Positions 22,196 to 33,227 of a stretch of DNA of 64,000 nucleotides are shown one piece after another. The position numbers and the translations under genes were made by a program. The notes beneath the pieces are model-generated. The model did not search any database and had not been told where the DNA came from. It saw only the letters and a program-made list of their open reading frames with translations. The stretch is from Chrysemys picta bellii. Taxonomy: Eukaryota; Chordata; Testudines; Emydidae. The stretch lies in NCBI RefSeq assembly GCF_011386835.1, contig NC_088797.1, forward strand, positions 41,043,583 to 41,107,582, in the 5' to 3' direction. Every line of letters begins with the position of its first letter. Within the stretch, counting starts at the first letter, position 1.

Positions 22196-22525
22196 TGACG
22201 GTATTTACCTTTTTCGCAACTGCATCACAGTGTTAGATCGTGTTCAATTTGTGACCCACTATAACCCCCAAAGCCGTTTCAGCAGTATTGCTCCCTGGTC
22301 AGCTTGTCCTCATTTTGTATTTGTGCATTTTATTTTTCCTTCCTTCCTTCATGTAGTACTTTGCACATTTCTTTATTGAATTTCATTTTGTTGATTTCAG
22401 ACCTATTTTCCAAGGCCATTTTGCATTCTAATCCTCTCCTCCAAAGTGCTAGCAACCCTTCCCATATTGGTGTTGTTTACAAATTTTATAAGTGTACTCT
22501 CCACTCTATTATCATTCTAGTCTCC
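22196..22525 (-). mobile_element. CR1 LINE fragment
   Basis: The wording on the plus strand (tttttcgcaactgcatcaca, gtgacccactataaccccca, ctttgcacatttctttattg) is the antisense of the CR1 RT thumb region, as seen at 470-660 of this window. Both ends are truncated. Confidence 0.8.
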
Positions 22526-22730
22526 TGCACAGGGAGCATGCTTTGCAGTTCTAAATCCCTGCTCCTTTGAACAGGAATGATTTGAAAGCCCTCAAACCTT
22601 CAAAATGGCTTCCTAACTCTAGCTCCATAATGGAGTATCTTCATACTTTAAGAAGTCACTCAAATCCCATTAAAGGTGTTTGAAATCTCTGCCTTTTCAA
22701 AGTCTTTTTTTATTACAAAAGATTACTTGA

Positions 22731-22771
<41 letters not shown>

Positions 22772-23091
22772 AAGGAAGTTAAGATGAAAGAGTGAACCAG
22801 CCTGGTACTTTGCAGGAGTGTTTTGCCATGTCTTGTGAAAGACCTAGTTTGGGAAAGTCTTTTAGACTCCCATTTCCCTGACATTGTTACTGTGGTGAAA
22901 GTTTGATTCTGGGGTGATGTGAAGGGGGACTGCCCTAATCTATTTAAGCTGGTATCAACTGATTCATGAAGGGACTGGGCTCTTGGCTAGAGACAAATCT
23001 GCCAGCACTGGAGGAAAGGGAAGATATGGTCTGGGAAAGATTATAATTGATTACAGTGACCATGTGGATTTTATCTTCACTCTTATGTATG
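22526..23091. other. No gene; contains a GT microsatellite
   Basis: No motif recognised apart from the (GT)n run at 22733-22768. Confidence 0.45.
22733..22768. repeat. (GT)18 microsatellite
   Basis: Uninterrupted GT dinucleotide run. Confidence 0.97.
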
Positions 23092-23686
23092 TGTAACCCC
23101 TTTGCCAGGGGAAGCCAGCAGCAACCAGAGCTGGGTTCAATATCTAGGGTTTCCTTTCCATAGTACAACACAGAACTGGCTCGAGCCCCCACCCAGTAAC
23201 CTGGGGAAAATACACACCATCTCTGGGTGTGTCTAGAGGCAATACTTTCCCACTTGCAAGCACAGAGTTTGAGTATAGAAAAGAAACATTTTAATAAAAG
23301 GAGGGAAGTAACTCCCTGTTAATTTGAGAAAACACTGCAAACAGGGTTTATAGACATAAACCATGCGCAAAAGACCCATCCCTAAGTAAGTTGGACAGTG
23401 TCCTTTTCCATTCAGGTTCTTAAGTCCAGCAACCCAAAAATCCCTTTCACATGCCTGACCCTTCTCTGCACCCCACTCATAGTTGCTGTCCTTCGTCCGT
23501 GCAGACCCAGAGTTCAGAGGTGCACCTGCAGAGTTCATCTCCCATGGTGGGTGGGAAGGGGGGGGGATGATGAGCTCCCTATTGGTGCACTCAAAAATGG
23601 AAACTCTCTGTAAAATTTGGTCCTGGAATGTTACTTTGTGGGAAATTCTGTAAAAACTTGCATCCCATGCAATCCCATTCCTTACA
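23092..23686. mobile_element. LTR-like block (candidate)
   Basis: It begins TGTAACCCCTTTGCC and ends CCATTCCTTACA, so the TGTAA...TTACA ends are inverted as in LTRs. The internal wording (ggtttcctttccatagtac, ctcgagcccccaccc) is familiar from turtle LTR sequence. No matching target duplication was found (tatg against gggg), so the boundaries or class may be wrong. Confidence 0.4.
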
Positions 23687-24360
23687 GGGGGATTTCATGG
23701 AATTTAGATTAGTAAAGGATTTGGCCTGTAGATACTAGTGCAATACAAATGAAAGCAGAACAATGTTTGTGCATAAACCAGAGTAGTTTTTTGAAGCATG
23801 AAAAATTTTTGAGGAGTGAAACTTGATAGGGAAAAGTTAAAGGCAATTTTTTCCATTCCCCTTCTTCTCCCCCCCACACACCCGAGACAAATAGAAAATG
23901 ACAGTAGAAGGCAATATGCAATGTCGCTACGTATCACTTCTTAAACCTGGTGAAAGTCACGAAGTATATGTCTACACTACGAAATTAGGTCAAATTTATA
24001 GAAGTTGATTTTTTTGGAAGCGCTTTTATACAGTTGATTGTGTGCATCCCCCCAAGCGCATTAAGTTCACGGAGTGCGTCCACAGCACCGTGGCTAGCAT
24101 CGACTTCTGGAGCATTGCACTGTGGGTAGCTATCCCACAGCTCCCGCAGTCTCCACCGCCCATTGGAATTCTGGGTTGAGCTCGCAATGCCTGATGGGGC
24201 AAAAACATTGTCGCGGGTGGTTTTGGGTACATGTCGTCAGTTGCCACTCCCCTCCATGAAAGCAATGGCAGAGAATCGTTTCGCGCCTTTTTTCCATGTG
24301 GGCGCCATATTGCTTTCAGCAGACGGTACAGTAGGACTACTAATGGTCGTCATCGAACGA

Positions 24361-24720
24361 CCGCTTCCACTGCCACTCTGCTCTCCTGCTCTGGCCGCAG
24401 ATGGAGCAATAAGTTGGAAAAACTGGCATTTCAACCACCGCTTCCACTGCAACTCTGCTCTGACCGCAGACAGTGCAATAAGTTGGAAAAACTGGCATTC
24501 CAACCACTGCTTCTGCTGCCACTCTGCTCTCGATTGATAGCGAATTTCTCCATGTTGACTGTCATGGGCTCCCGCTTCCGCTGAAACTCTGCTCTCATGA
24601 ATCCACCTCGCAGGTCCTCTCGCCGTTCTCTATAAATATCTATTCTCGTGGCATCTCTCTATAAATATCTATTCCATCATCCACCGCTTCCACTGCAACT
24701 CTGCTCTCCTGCAGATGCCA
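24361..24720. repeat. Degenerate minisatellite in the Harbinger 5' region
   Basis: Units beginning [c]ccgcttccactgc[ac]actctgctct start near 24361, 24438, 24507, 24572 and 24684. The first two units share the whole following stretch gcaataagttggaaaaactg, with periods of 77 and 69 bp. The frames at 24163-24584 on both strands arise from this repeat. Confidence 0.85.
24627..24675 (+). promoter_or_regulatory. Tandem TATA-like motifs upstream of the Harbinger transposase
   Basis: A duplicated segment, tctctataaatatctattc, occurs at about 24627-24645 and 24656-24674. Each copy carries TATAAATA. They lie 50-95 bp upstream of the transposase ATG at 24725, a plausible core-promoter distance. Function is inferred from position only. 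Confidence 0.45.
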
Positions 24721-24724
24721 TATC

Positions 24725-26370
24725 ATGGCAAGCATGGAGCCCGCTCAGATCAACGCGGCAGTTATCACCATTGTAAACACCTTGCGCATTAGCCTGCAGT
24801 ATATGCAGAACCAGAACCTGCAAAAGCAGGCAAGGAGGCGACGGCAGCACGGTGACGAGAGTGATGAGGACATGGACACAGACGTCTCTCAAACCCTGGC
24901 AATGTGGACATTGTGGTGGTAATGGGGCAGGTTCATGCCGTGAAACGCTGATTCTGGGCCCGGGAAACAAGCACAGACCAGTGGGACCGCATAGCGTTGT
25001 AGGTGTGAAAGTTACTAGTGACCCCCCTTAACAGAGCAGCCTTTATGTCAACCAGTGGCCATTAGGGGGAAGCAGATACCTCACTACACAGTAGCCTGAA
25101 CTTTTCAACTGTTTTCCCTTTCAAGGCCTTGAAAGTTGGAAGCTGGCCCCAAGCCGGTTTTCACTGACCAGATAGCAAAAGCATGTGTCTGACAACCACA
25201 ATCAAATGTGTTAACACGGCAGGCGCCTTTGTCTGAATGTGTATAAAGGATCTGTAAAATGTGTGTAAGACAGAGTTTTTGTACCAAGGTGCAAAGCTCT
25301 CCTTTCTTCTGCAGAATAAAGCAACTCTTCCTTATTCCTGTCTGGCTGTTATTGGCTCTCAGCTAGGTGGACCCGATATTTTGGTAACACAGGTCTGGAT
25401 GAATCCCAGTGGCTGCAAAACTTTCGCATGCGGAAGGGAACTTTCATGGAACTTTGTGACTTGCTTTCCCCTGCCCTGAAATGCAAGAATACCAAGATGA
25501 GAGCAGCCGTCACAGTTCACAAGCGAGTAGCAATAGCCCTCTGGAAGCTTGCAATGCCAGACAACTACCGGTCAGTCGGGAATCAATTTGGAGTGGGCAA
25601 ATCTACTGTGGGGGCTGCTGTGATCCAAGTAGCCAAAGTGATCTTTAACCTGCTGCTATCAAGGGTAGTGACTCTGGGAAATGTACAGGCCATAGTGGAT
25701 GGCTTTGCTGCAATGGGATTCCCTAACTGTGGTGCGGCAATAGACGGAACGCATATCCTATCTTGGGACCGGAGCACCAAGACATTCAGTACATAAACCG
25801 AAAGGGGTACTTTTCAATGGTGCTGCAAGCACTCGTGGATCACAAGGGATATTTCACCAACATCAACGTGGGATGGCCAGGAAAGGTACATGACGCTCGC
25901 ATCTTTAGGAACTCTGGTCTGTGTCAACGGCTGGAGCAAGGGACTTACTTTCCAGACCAGAAAATAATGGTTGGGGATGTTGAAATGCCTATAGTTATCC
26001 TTGGGGACCCAGTCTACCCCTTAATGCCATGGCTCATGAAGCCATACACGGGCACCCTGGACAGTAGTCAGGAGCTGTTCACCTATAGACTAAGCAAGTG
26101 CAGAATGGTGGTAGAATGTGCATTTGGACGTTTAAAAGCTCGCTGGCGCAGCTTACTGCGGTTAGCCCTCAGCTAAACCAATATTCCCATAGTTATTACT
26201 GCTTGCTGTGTGCTCCACAATATCTGTGAGAGTAAGGAGGAGACTTTTATGGTGGGATAGGAAGTCGAGGCAAATCACCTGGCAGTTAGAAGAGCACAGC
26301 AGGGTGCGCTGCGCATCAGAGAAGCTTTGAAAACCAGTTTCATGACTGGCCAGACTACGGTGTGAAAGTT
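24725..26370 (+). pseudogene. Harbinger transposase (HARBI1-like DDE nuclease), broken
   Basis: The start MASMEPAQINAAVITIVNTL leads into a basic and acidic N-terminal segment (RRRQHGDESDEDMDTD), then a frame change and VVVMGQVHAV...WARETSTDQW before the inserted LTR. After it, 25428-25796 gives helix-turn-helix-like sequence (DNYRSVGNQFGVGKSTVGAA) and the first catalytic Asp in AAIDGTHI. 25763-26176 gives VHDARIF, the second Asp in ILGDPVYPLMPW and the catalytic Glu in VVECAFGRLKARWRS. The last part, with ACCVLHNICESKE, follows stops at about 26174 and 26258. Frameshifts fall near 24900, 25400 and 25765. The catalytic triad codons survive but the enzyme cannot be made. Related to HARBI1 transposases. 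Confidence 0.93.
25004..25389 (+). mobile_element. Solo LTR inserted in the Harbinger transposase
   Basis: 386 bp with TG...CA ends (TGTGAAAGTTACTAG...TTTTGGTAACA), a TATA box TATAAA at 25242-25247 and an AATAAA at 25315-25320 followed by a 69-bp U5-like tail. It is flanked by tagg (25000-25003) and cagg (25390-25393), a 4-bp duplication with one transition. Removing it rejoins the transposase reading (..RIAL / VW..). Orientation is inferred from TATA and polyA order. Confidence 0.82.
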
Positions 26371-26539
26371 ATGTTTGTTTCTCCTTGAGGAAAACCCACC
26401 CCCTTGGTTCACTCTACTTCCCTGTAAAACAACCGCCTTCCCCTCCCCCCCCTTCGATCACCACTTGCATAGGCAATAAAGTCATTGTCGTTTCAAATTC
26501 ATGCATTCTTTATTAATTCATCACACAAATAGGGGGATA
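26371..26539. other. Convergent 3' region between the Harbinger genes
   Basis: Contains gcaataaagtcattg (AATAAA for the plus-strand gene at about 26474) and tttattaattc (complement AATAAA-like for the minus-strand gene), so both genes end here. Confidence 0.6.
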
Positions 26540-28033
26540 ATTGCCAAGGTAGCCCGGGAGGGGTGGGGGAGGAGGAAAGCCCCAGGTGGGGTGAGGGAAG
26601 GAGGGAAGGACAGGGCCACACTGCACTTCACAACTTATTGAATGCCAGCCTTCTGTTGCTTGGGCAGTCCTCTGGGGTCGAGTGGTTGGGTGCCCAGAGC
26701 CCCTCTCCCCATGTTCTTGGGTGTCTGGGTGAGGCGGCTATGGAACTTGGGGAGGAGGGCGGTTGATTAAACAGGGGTTGAAGCAGCGGTCTGCGCTCCT
26801 GCTGCCTTTCCTACAGCTCAACTATACGCCAAAGAATATCAGTTTGATCCTCAGTAGCCTCAGCATTGCCTCCTGCCTCCTCTAATCACGCTGCTGCCAC
26901 CTCTCCTCTTGCTCCAGCCATCTATCCTGTCCTCGCTTTCCTGGACTCTGATATTGTCTGCCTCCATGCATTTTGCTGAGCTCTTTCAGTGCGGGAGGAC
27001 TACATGAGCTCAGAGAACATTTCATCGCGAATCCGTTCTTTTCACCTTCTTATCTGCACTAGCCTCTGGGACAGAGATGATAGGGGGAGCGTTGAAACAT
27101 TTGCAGCTGCGGTAGGAAATAAAAGGAAGAGTAGTATTTAAAAAGACACATTTTAGAGTACAAGGTTGCATTTTGCCTCTTATATTGAGGGCCTGCCGGT
27201 TCGATGTGAGAGATCACACATGCAGGGCCGGGCAACAGAATTCAGCTTGCAGGCAGCCATGGTAAGCCACAGTCTTTTGGCTTCTTTAAGTCTTCAGGGC
27301 AAATTAATGATTAAACACGCTTGTTTTTAAACCATGTATTATATTTACAAAGGTACACTCACCAGAGGTCCCTTCTCCGCATGTAAAGTCCGGGAGCCCG
27401 CCTTGGGAGGGTTGGGAGGATATTGGCTCCAGGGTGATAAACAGTTCCTGGCTGTCGGGGAGAACGGTTTCTCCGCTTGCTTGCTGTGCGCTATCTTCAA
27501 CCTCCTCCTTCTCATCATCATCCTCATCCCCAAAATCCTCATCCCTGTTGTGTGAGACTGCCACCTTGCAGGGGTCCACGAACAGAGGTGGGGTAGTGGT
27601 GGGGGCACCCCTAGAATTGCATGCAGCTCATCATAGAAGCAGCATGTCTGGGGGTCTGACCCGGACCGGCAGTTTGCCTCTCTGTTTTTTTGGTAGGCTT
27701 GCGTCAGCTCCTTAAGTTTCACAAGGCACTGCTGTGGGTCCCTGTTATAGCCTCTGTCCTTCATGCCCTTGGAGATTTTTTCAAATATTTTGGCATTTCA
27801 TCATTTGGAATGGAGTTCAGATAGCACGGATTTGTCTCCCCAAACAGCGATCAGATCCAGTACCTCCTGTTCGGTCCATGCAGGAGCTCTTTTGCGATGA
27901 GATCTGCACGGTCATCTGTGCTGATCAGCTTGCCACACTGACCAAACAGGAAATGAAATTCAAAAGTTCCTGGGGCTTTTCCTGTGTACCTGGTCAGTGC
28001 ATCTGAGTTGAAAGTGCTGTCCAGAGCAGTCAT
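26540..28033 (-). pseudogene. Harbinger Myb/SANT-like DNA-binding protein, two exons, broken
   Basis: The minus strand from about 27900 reads KRAPAWTEQEVLDLIAVWGD (Myb/SANT-type, with Trp spacing) and, after stops, MKDRGYNRDPQQCLVKLKEL and SDPQTCCFYDELHAILGV. A frameshift near 27590 moves into the acidic stretch (EDFGDEDDDEKEEVEDSAQQ). Exon 1 ends at 27363 before GTGAGT; an intron of 256 bp (27107-27362) ends in CCGCAG. Exon 2 reads on to about 26760 with RDEMFSELM, TERAQQNAWRQTISESRKA and glutamine-rich sequence, with stops. Such proteins bind the transposase and help bring it to the nucleus and element ends. The 28033-27851 frame upstream is contiguous and probably leader or N-terminal extension. 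Confidence 0.88.
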
Positions 28034-28264
28034 AATGGAGCACTCTGGGATAGCTCCCGGAGGTCAATACTGTCGAATTGCGTTCACACTACCCCAAATT
28101 CGACCCGGTAATGTCGATTTCAGCGCTAATCCCCTCGTTGGGGAGGAGTACAGAAATCAATTTTAAGCACCCTTTAAATCGACAAAAATGGCTTCTTCGT
28201 GTGCAGGGTTAAATCAATCTAAGGCTACTAAACTTGACCTAAACTCATAGTGTAGACCAGGGCT

Positions 28265-30172
28265 AAGTAACATCAGCTTTGCATAGCATACCTGCTTGAT
28301 GTCACTAAGTATACAAGGTATTTGGTTCAGAATGCCTGAAGTAGAAGAGGTTGTTAGAAAGTAAGTGGGAGTGGAGAGTTCTAAAGCTAAATTAGGGGAT
28401 ACATCAGTTCAACATACTTGAAATCTAATGGATTGCATGGCAAAAAATGCATCCAAACATATGGAAGCTTCTTAAATTGAGTTTCCAGTCGTCGTAACAT
28501 TCACCCATCTCTAATCACTGCCCCGTGCTAATTCAATACTAGCAGCAGTGTAGTCTGCAGAAGCATGTGGAGTGTTGCACCACTGTATCAAACAATGTAG
28601 ACACACTTTAGTATTCTGAGATTTTAGTGGTGCAAATTCTCATACTTTGCAAAATGCCATCACACTTCACAGAGTGCTACCAGAGCTTTTCCATGGAAAG
28701 GTTTCCTGTTAGCCTGCAGTAAATCAGTTTATAATGTACTGTTGTCTTGCACATTTCACCCCAGATTGTATTGTGGTGGATCCCATTACCTGAGGCAGCA
28801 TTACCCAGTTCACAAAACATATGATGTCATTCAGTCACACAAAGGCTCATGCAATGCAGTCTAAGTCACATCAATTTATATAGCACACAAGTTCTCGTCA
28901 GATTAGATGCTAGGGGACAGAAAGGTAGCTGAACCCCACACCGGATTTTCAGAATGTAGGGGAGATCTATCCCTAAAATACTGCCAACACAGAGACAGAG
29001 GAGGTGTAGATGTTTCTGAAACAATTTTGGAGGGACTTTCCAACTCACAGGAAATTTCAAAATTGTACTGAAATCAAATGTTGACACATTATCATTTCCT
29101 GTGAACCAGAAATTCCAGGTCTTGGCCAGCTCAGCACAGCTCTCCATCTCCTATTTACCAAACTCAGATTCTAGCCTCATTACTCTCCAAGGATCTGAGT
29201 GAATGTGCATGGCTGCATCTTACCATGGATAAGAGTGACATAACTGTTGGCAGGGGGAACTAGCGAGGAGTGGGCAGACATCATGTCTGCACCATCTATG
29301 GAATTTGCATACTCAAATTTTCTTAAAATGACTTGCAGTCTCAGATTCCTATTGGATTTAGCAATACTCCTGGATTCCCAGATCACATGATATCTTTCAG
29401 AGGGCAGCCATTCCTTTCAGGCGTGAATACTGCACAATCATATCCATCTTGGTTAATCCCAGGTTTGATTACTGCCATGTGCTCTAATTAGAGTTAGCTC
29501 TGGACTCTGCCACTACCTCCCTCCGTAATAAAGCAGTGCATGCCAGCATGAACACAGCATGTGCACTCAGGTTTGCCTTGTATGCCTGTTTATTTCCATT
29601 TGGATTTCAAGATGCTGCTAATAATTTTTATAAATGCTGAATACACTGGGACCTGAATAATCTGAAAGGCTGCTTCTTGCCATATACCCCTTAATAGCTG
29701 TTAAGATTGGCTGGGAAAGACTTTTCAATAAAGACCTACTTGTTAACACTCCATATCCAGTAGAAGGGTCCTTCCACTTGAGGGCCCCATCTCTGGAATT
29801 TACTCCACCTGGCAGCTTCTTGGAACCTGACCCTAACATCTCCCAGAGAATAAGGCAAGAGTAATTTGTTTTGTTTGGCATTAGAGTAAATGTTTAGTGT
29901 AGGGTTTTGTTTTGGGTGGAGAGGGTTGTTTCTAATTAAAGTGTTTAATGCTGTAGACTCTCTAGAAATTAAATAAATACATATGCCTCTATCCCTGAGT
30001 TTTCACAGTCTCACACAACCTGGTGAGAAGGGATTTAGAGTTACAGATGACATTATTTATGGAACCTTAATTTTGAATTCAATCCTCAGGTGATTGTTTC
30101 CTTTAAAACATTAGCCTTGAATTAATTTACTAGCTTTAAAATGTTCTATGCCTATGACATGCTAACATACAT
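28265..30172. other. No gene or clear repeat recognised
   Basis: Short frames on the minus strand (28866-29147, 29180-29386, 29618-29881) have no recognisable motif. No repeat ends seen. Confidence 0.45.
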
Positions 30173-30324
30173 TTTTCAAAAGTGACTAGTGATTTTTGGG
30201 TGCCCAGTTTGAGGGGTTAAAAGGGGCCTATTTGTTAGATGCTCAGCATTTTCTGAGAAGCGGGTTCTTTTAAGATGTACTCCAAAAACCTAGGCCCCCA
30301 AAATCATTAGTCACTTTTGAAAAT
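30173..30324. repeat. Palindromic MITE-like repeat
   Basis: The left end 'tttttcaaaagtgactagtg' pairs with the right end 'cattagtcacttttgaaaat'. An inner pair is tttgggtgcc with ggcccccaaaa. The ends recall those at 12107-12222. Confidence 0.65.
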
Positions 30325-31256
30325 CTTGAACATCAGGTTTATTTTTTCTTAATAATTGATTTGTTTACAATTTTGTCCTGAAGTTTCTTGATCCAGGAGT
30401 AGACTAAACTTTTTAGTAAAAATATAGAGATATGTGCACATGTTTTAGGATTCAGTGCTTTTAATTATTGACTAGAACAGAAACTATTATAATGCAAACT
30501 AATTATTTCAGGCAGTATGTGTCAATACAGTGTGTATATTACATAACCACTGTAGAATTGCACAGAGAAGATGAAATAAAAAGGTTTTATTTATACTGGT
30601 GGAAGTTATTGTACTGACATTTGAACCAAGCAATTTCCCCTCCAGATAGATGACCCAAGGAGGAGTGGGGAAGGGGAAAAATGGAAATTGTCTCATTCTA
30701 AAGCTGCCTCCCATTCACATTTACCTTATGCTTATGCCAAGAGCCTGGAGGACTTTTAGATTAGGCCTCTAGGCATTGCATTCTATGCTTTTCTTCCCAG
30801 TGAAGAATGTAGTTCAAACTTTTAGTTGACTTTGCCTTCTTGGAATATTTAATTCATACACGGCAGGCAGGAAGTTGTTCACTGCATATGAAGATTACAT
30901 TTTAAATTTTTTTCATTTGCGCTGGCAAGAACAACCTGCTGCAGATGAAGTGGCAACCAGAATTTAAAGAACACCTTTGGTCCAAGCTAATCCTGTTCTC
31001 AAAGCTCTTTTACTGATTGTGAAGTGTAGTGGGAGAACTTTCTATTCCTGCATAAGAAACCCAGCTTTCAGAGTGACCTTAAGACTGTTCCCTCTTACTT
31101 GTGATTAATAGACATAGGGCTAGATTCCCTCAAAACTGCTCTCCATTGGGGGATTTACCCTGGTGCTGCTGCATGCATTACCCCTGGGATTTGGCCAGCA
31201 GAGGCCTGTTGGCTCCATAGGAGCTCTGCCAGCAAATGTTCTGAATCATCATGGGT
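30325..31256. other. No gene or clear repeat recognised
   Basis: AT-rich; nothing identifiable. Confidence 0.45.
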
Positions 31257-31356
31257 GGGATTTTGAAAAGCACTTAAGTAACTTGGGAGCACAATTCACA
31301 TTGAAAGCCAATGGGGCGTGTGCTTCTAAGTCCCTTAAATGAGTCTGAAAATCCCA
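31257..31356. repeat. Palindromic MITE-like repeat
   Basis: 'gggattttgaaaagcactta' at the left pairs with 'cttaaatgagtctgaaaatc' at the right, around a centre with cacattgaaagccaatgggg. It is about 100 bp. Confidence 0.6.
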
Positions 31357-31703
31357 CTCTACATCCCCCTACTTGTGTTGACTACTCCTCTTCTCAGCAT
31401 GTTGTCTGCCACTTTAGAGGCACAGCTACCCATCTGGCAGGCATACATGGGGTAGAAGAGTTATGATGGCTTTTCACTGCTGCAGCCTCCTCCCCCAGCA
31501 TACATTCACCTGCTGGAGTATCTGCCACGATCTACAGTACACCAGCTGGCCCTGGGTTCCACTCAGAACTAGCGGGCTTAATTATATTTGGATAATTGCT
31601 GTTCTTTATGGCTCATTCAGCACCTCATGTCCAACCTCTATTGTTCTATTTTCCCACTCTTGCAGGGCTTGGCTCTCTGTTTATAACTGTGACAAAACTA
31701 TGT

Positions 31704-31805
31704 AGCTCAGAAGTTTGCCTCTTTCACCAATAGAAGTGGTCCAATAAAAGATATTACCTCACCCCCCCCCCCCACACACACACACACCCTTGTCTGTCTG
31801 AAGAA
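31704..31805 (+). mobile_element. Penelope-like fragment with an embedded C/CA run
   Basis: 'gtttgcctctttcaccaata' and 'gtccaataaaagatattacc' are wording I associate with turtle Penelope-like ends. A poly-C and (CA)n run (31764-31786) interrupts before ccttgtctgtctgaag. The GAAA of a hammerhead core is degraded here. Confidence 0.5.
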
Positions 31806-32807
31806 CAGGGAAGGAAAATAGGTATGGTGAACCAGGACATAGGTGTGGTGAAGATCAAGGGGGATGTAGACAAGGCAACTGTATCATAATTCTTGCTAGC
31901 TCCCTGGCTAATTAACCACAGGTCCTGCTGTCTGACGTTACCACACAAGGGAGCTTGTGGAGTCGCTGACATCTATGCAAACAGAGTGTAAAATGCTCCC
32001 ATCTGTGAGAGCAGAGAGTTCCGATTGGGTAGCAAGTTACACCCACTTAGTGATGTAATTGACTACACAAGGGGTAAGGCAATGGAGATTCAGAGCCAGG
32101 GTCTGTCTAAATCCTGGAAGGGATTGCTGACTACACTACTCAATCAAATAAAATCAGAATCACATATTCAACCACAAATATAAGCATAAAAACAATCATG
32201 TTCCCATGTCAGTATTAAAAGCAATGGGGTATAGTGTTCCATTTGGGATACTGTAACACCTGGAAGGTCATATTAGGACTTAAAGGCGTGGGAAGTAGCA
32301 CTGCTCCTAAAAGGTTCCATCCAAACTAATGAGTTACATTTCTGAGTGGAGAGAGCCCTACAGTAGAATACATATAGAGACAAATACTGAGCCATAAGAT
32401 AAAGTAGTGTTCAGGGAGATCAAAAAGGCAACCACTAAGTCTAATGGTTATTGGCTCAGCTACCTACATATAAACTGGTCAGGTGTCACAATGGGGGAAG
32501 GCTTAGAGAGGCTAAGTGTCTAAATGTGTCTTCCTTGGAACAGCTAGCTCTGGAGCAAGCAAGAGGAGAGGCTATTCCTGACTGTATCCTTAGTAGCACA
32601 CAAGAGGGATTTCAAGAAGTAGATCTAGTTGAATCCACTTACTAGTAGTGATTACACTATAACAGAGTTCAGCATCCTCAGGGGAGGAAGCAGATCAAAA
32701 ACTAGCACTAGATTGGTAATCTGTAAAAGGTCCCCTAAACAGGACTACAGGTTGTTATGGTGGAAACAACATAGCCTTACAGGACAATGAAAACTTCCAT
32801 TTAGGAA

Positions 32808-33227
32808 ATGAAAACAGAGGAAACTGTTTGCCTTGAAAAGTGCAGTGAGCCTGAGACCCATGGCCTTCCTACATGGTCTGAATTTAAAGGACAGCCTCAA
32901 GTCCAGGTCTTGATCACAGGGGAAGAAGGGCACATGGAATCTCCTCTCCTGTGCTCCCTGTGCAGGGACCAGTGCCTCCTGTGCAGGGATCAGTGCCTGA
33001 GCACAGAGACTACCACACCAAAAGAGGCAAAGACAGGGAGAAAGCCTGGCCCCTCCTGTTCACTCATGCGCCTAGCTATGGAGATGGCCAGTTGCAAAAG
33101 AGACTGCATACTCAAGGAGTGGCAGAGAGCATATTGTCTATGTGCCGAGGAGCATCAGGAGGGCCTGGGTCTCTCTGCAGCACAAAGTTTTCCTGGTTCA
33201 TTTTCTGGGTGGCTCAGCTGTGCCTGA
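32808..33227 (+). other. Unrecognised 139-codon open frame
   Basis: Open for 420 nt from an ATG. The product is Cys-rich in the middle because of a tandem duplication of about 22 bp (ctgtgcaggga[ct]cagtgcct) near 32960-33000. There is no signal peptide, domain or splice context that I can support, and an overlapping 98-codon frame in another phase (32951-33247) argues against coding. Listed only because of its length. Confidence 0.12.

Larger units (their letters stand above)
23967..28264 (+). mobile_element. PIF/Harbinger DNA transposon, two-gene, about 4.3 kb
   Basis: The inverted ends share TGTCTACACTACGAAATTAGG at the left and, complemented from the right, GGTCTACACTATGAGTTTAGG. Inside are a plus-strand DDE transposase (24725-26370) and a convergent minus-strand Myb/SANT-like gene (about 28030-26540), the standard Harbinger gene pair. 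A convergent polyadenylation zone lies near 26475. The direct repeat aagta flanks both sides (23962-23966 and 28265-28269), but Harbinger normally makes 3-bp TWA duplications, so this may be chance. A solo LTR at 25004-25389 was inserted later. Confidence 0.92.

Noticed and set aside
24163..24584. Overlapping frames of up to 124 codons on both strands
   Set aside because: They follow a degenerate minisatellite in the Harbinger 5' region, with repeats visible in the translations in every frame.
25010..25393. A spliceosomal intron in the Harbinger transposase
   Set aside because: The segment has TG...CA ends, LTR-type signals and a duplicated 4-bp flank; an LTR insertion explains it better.
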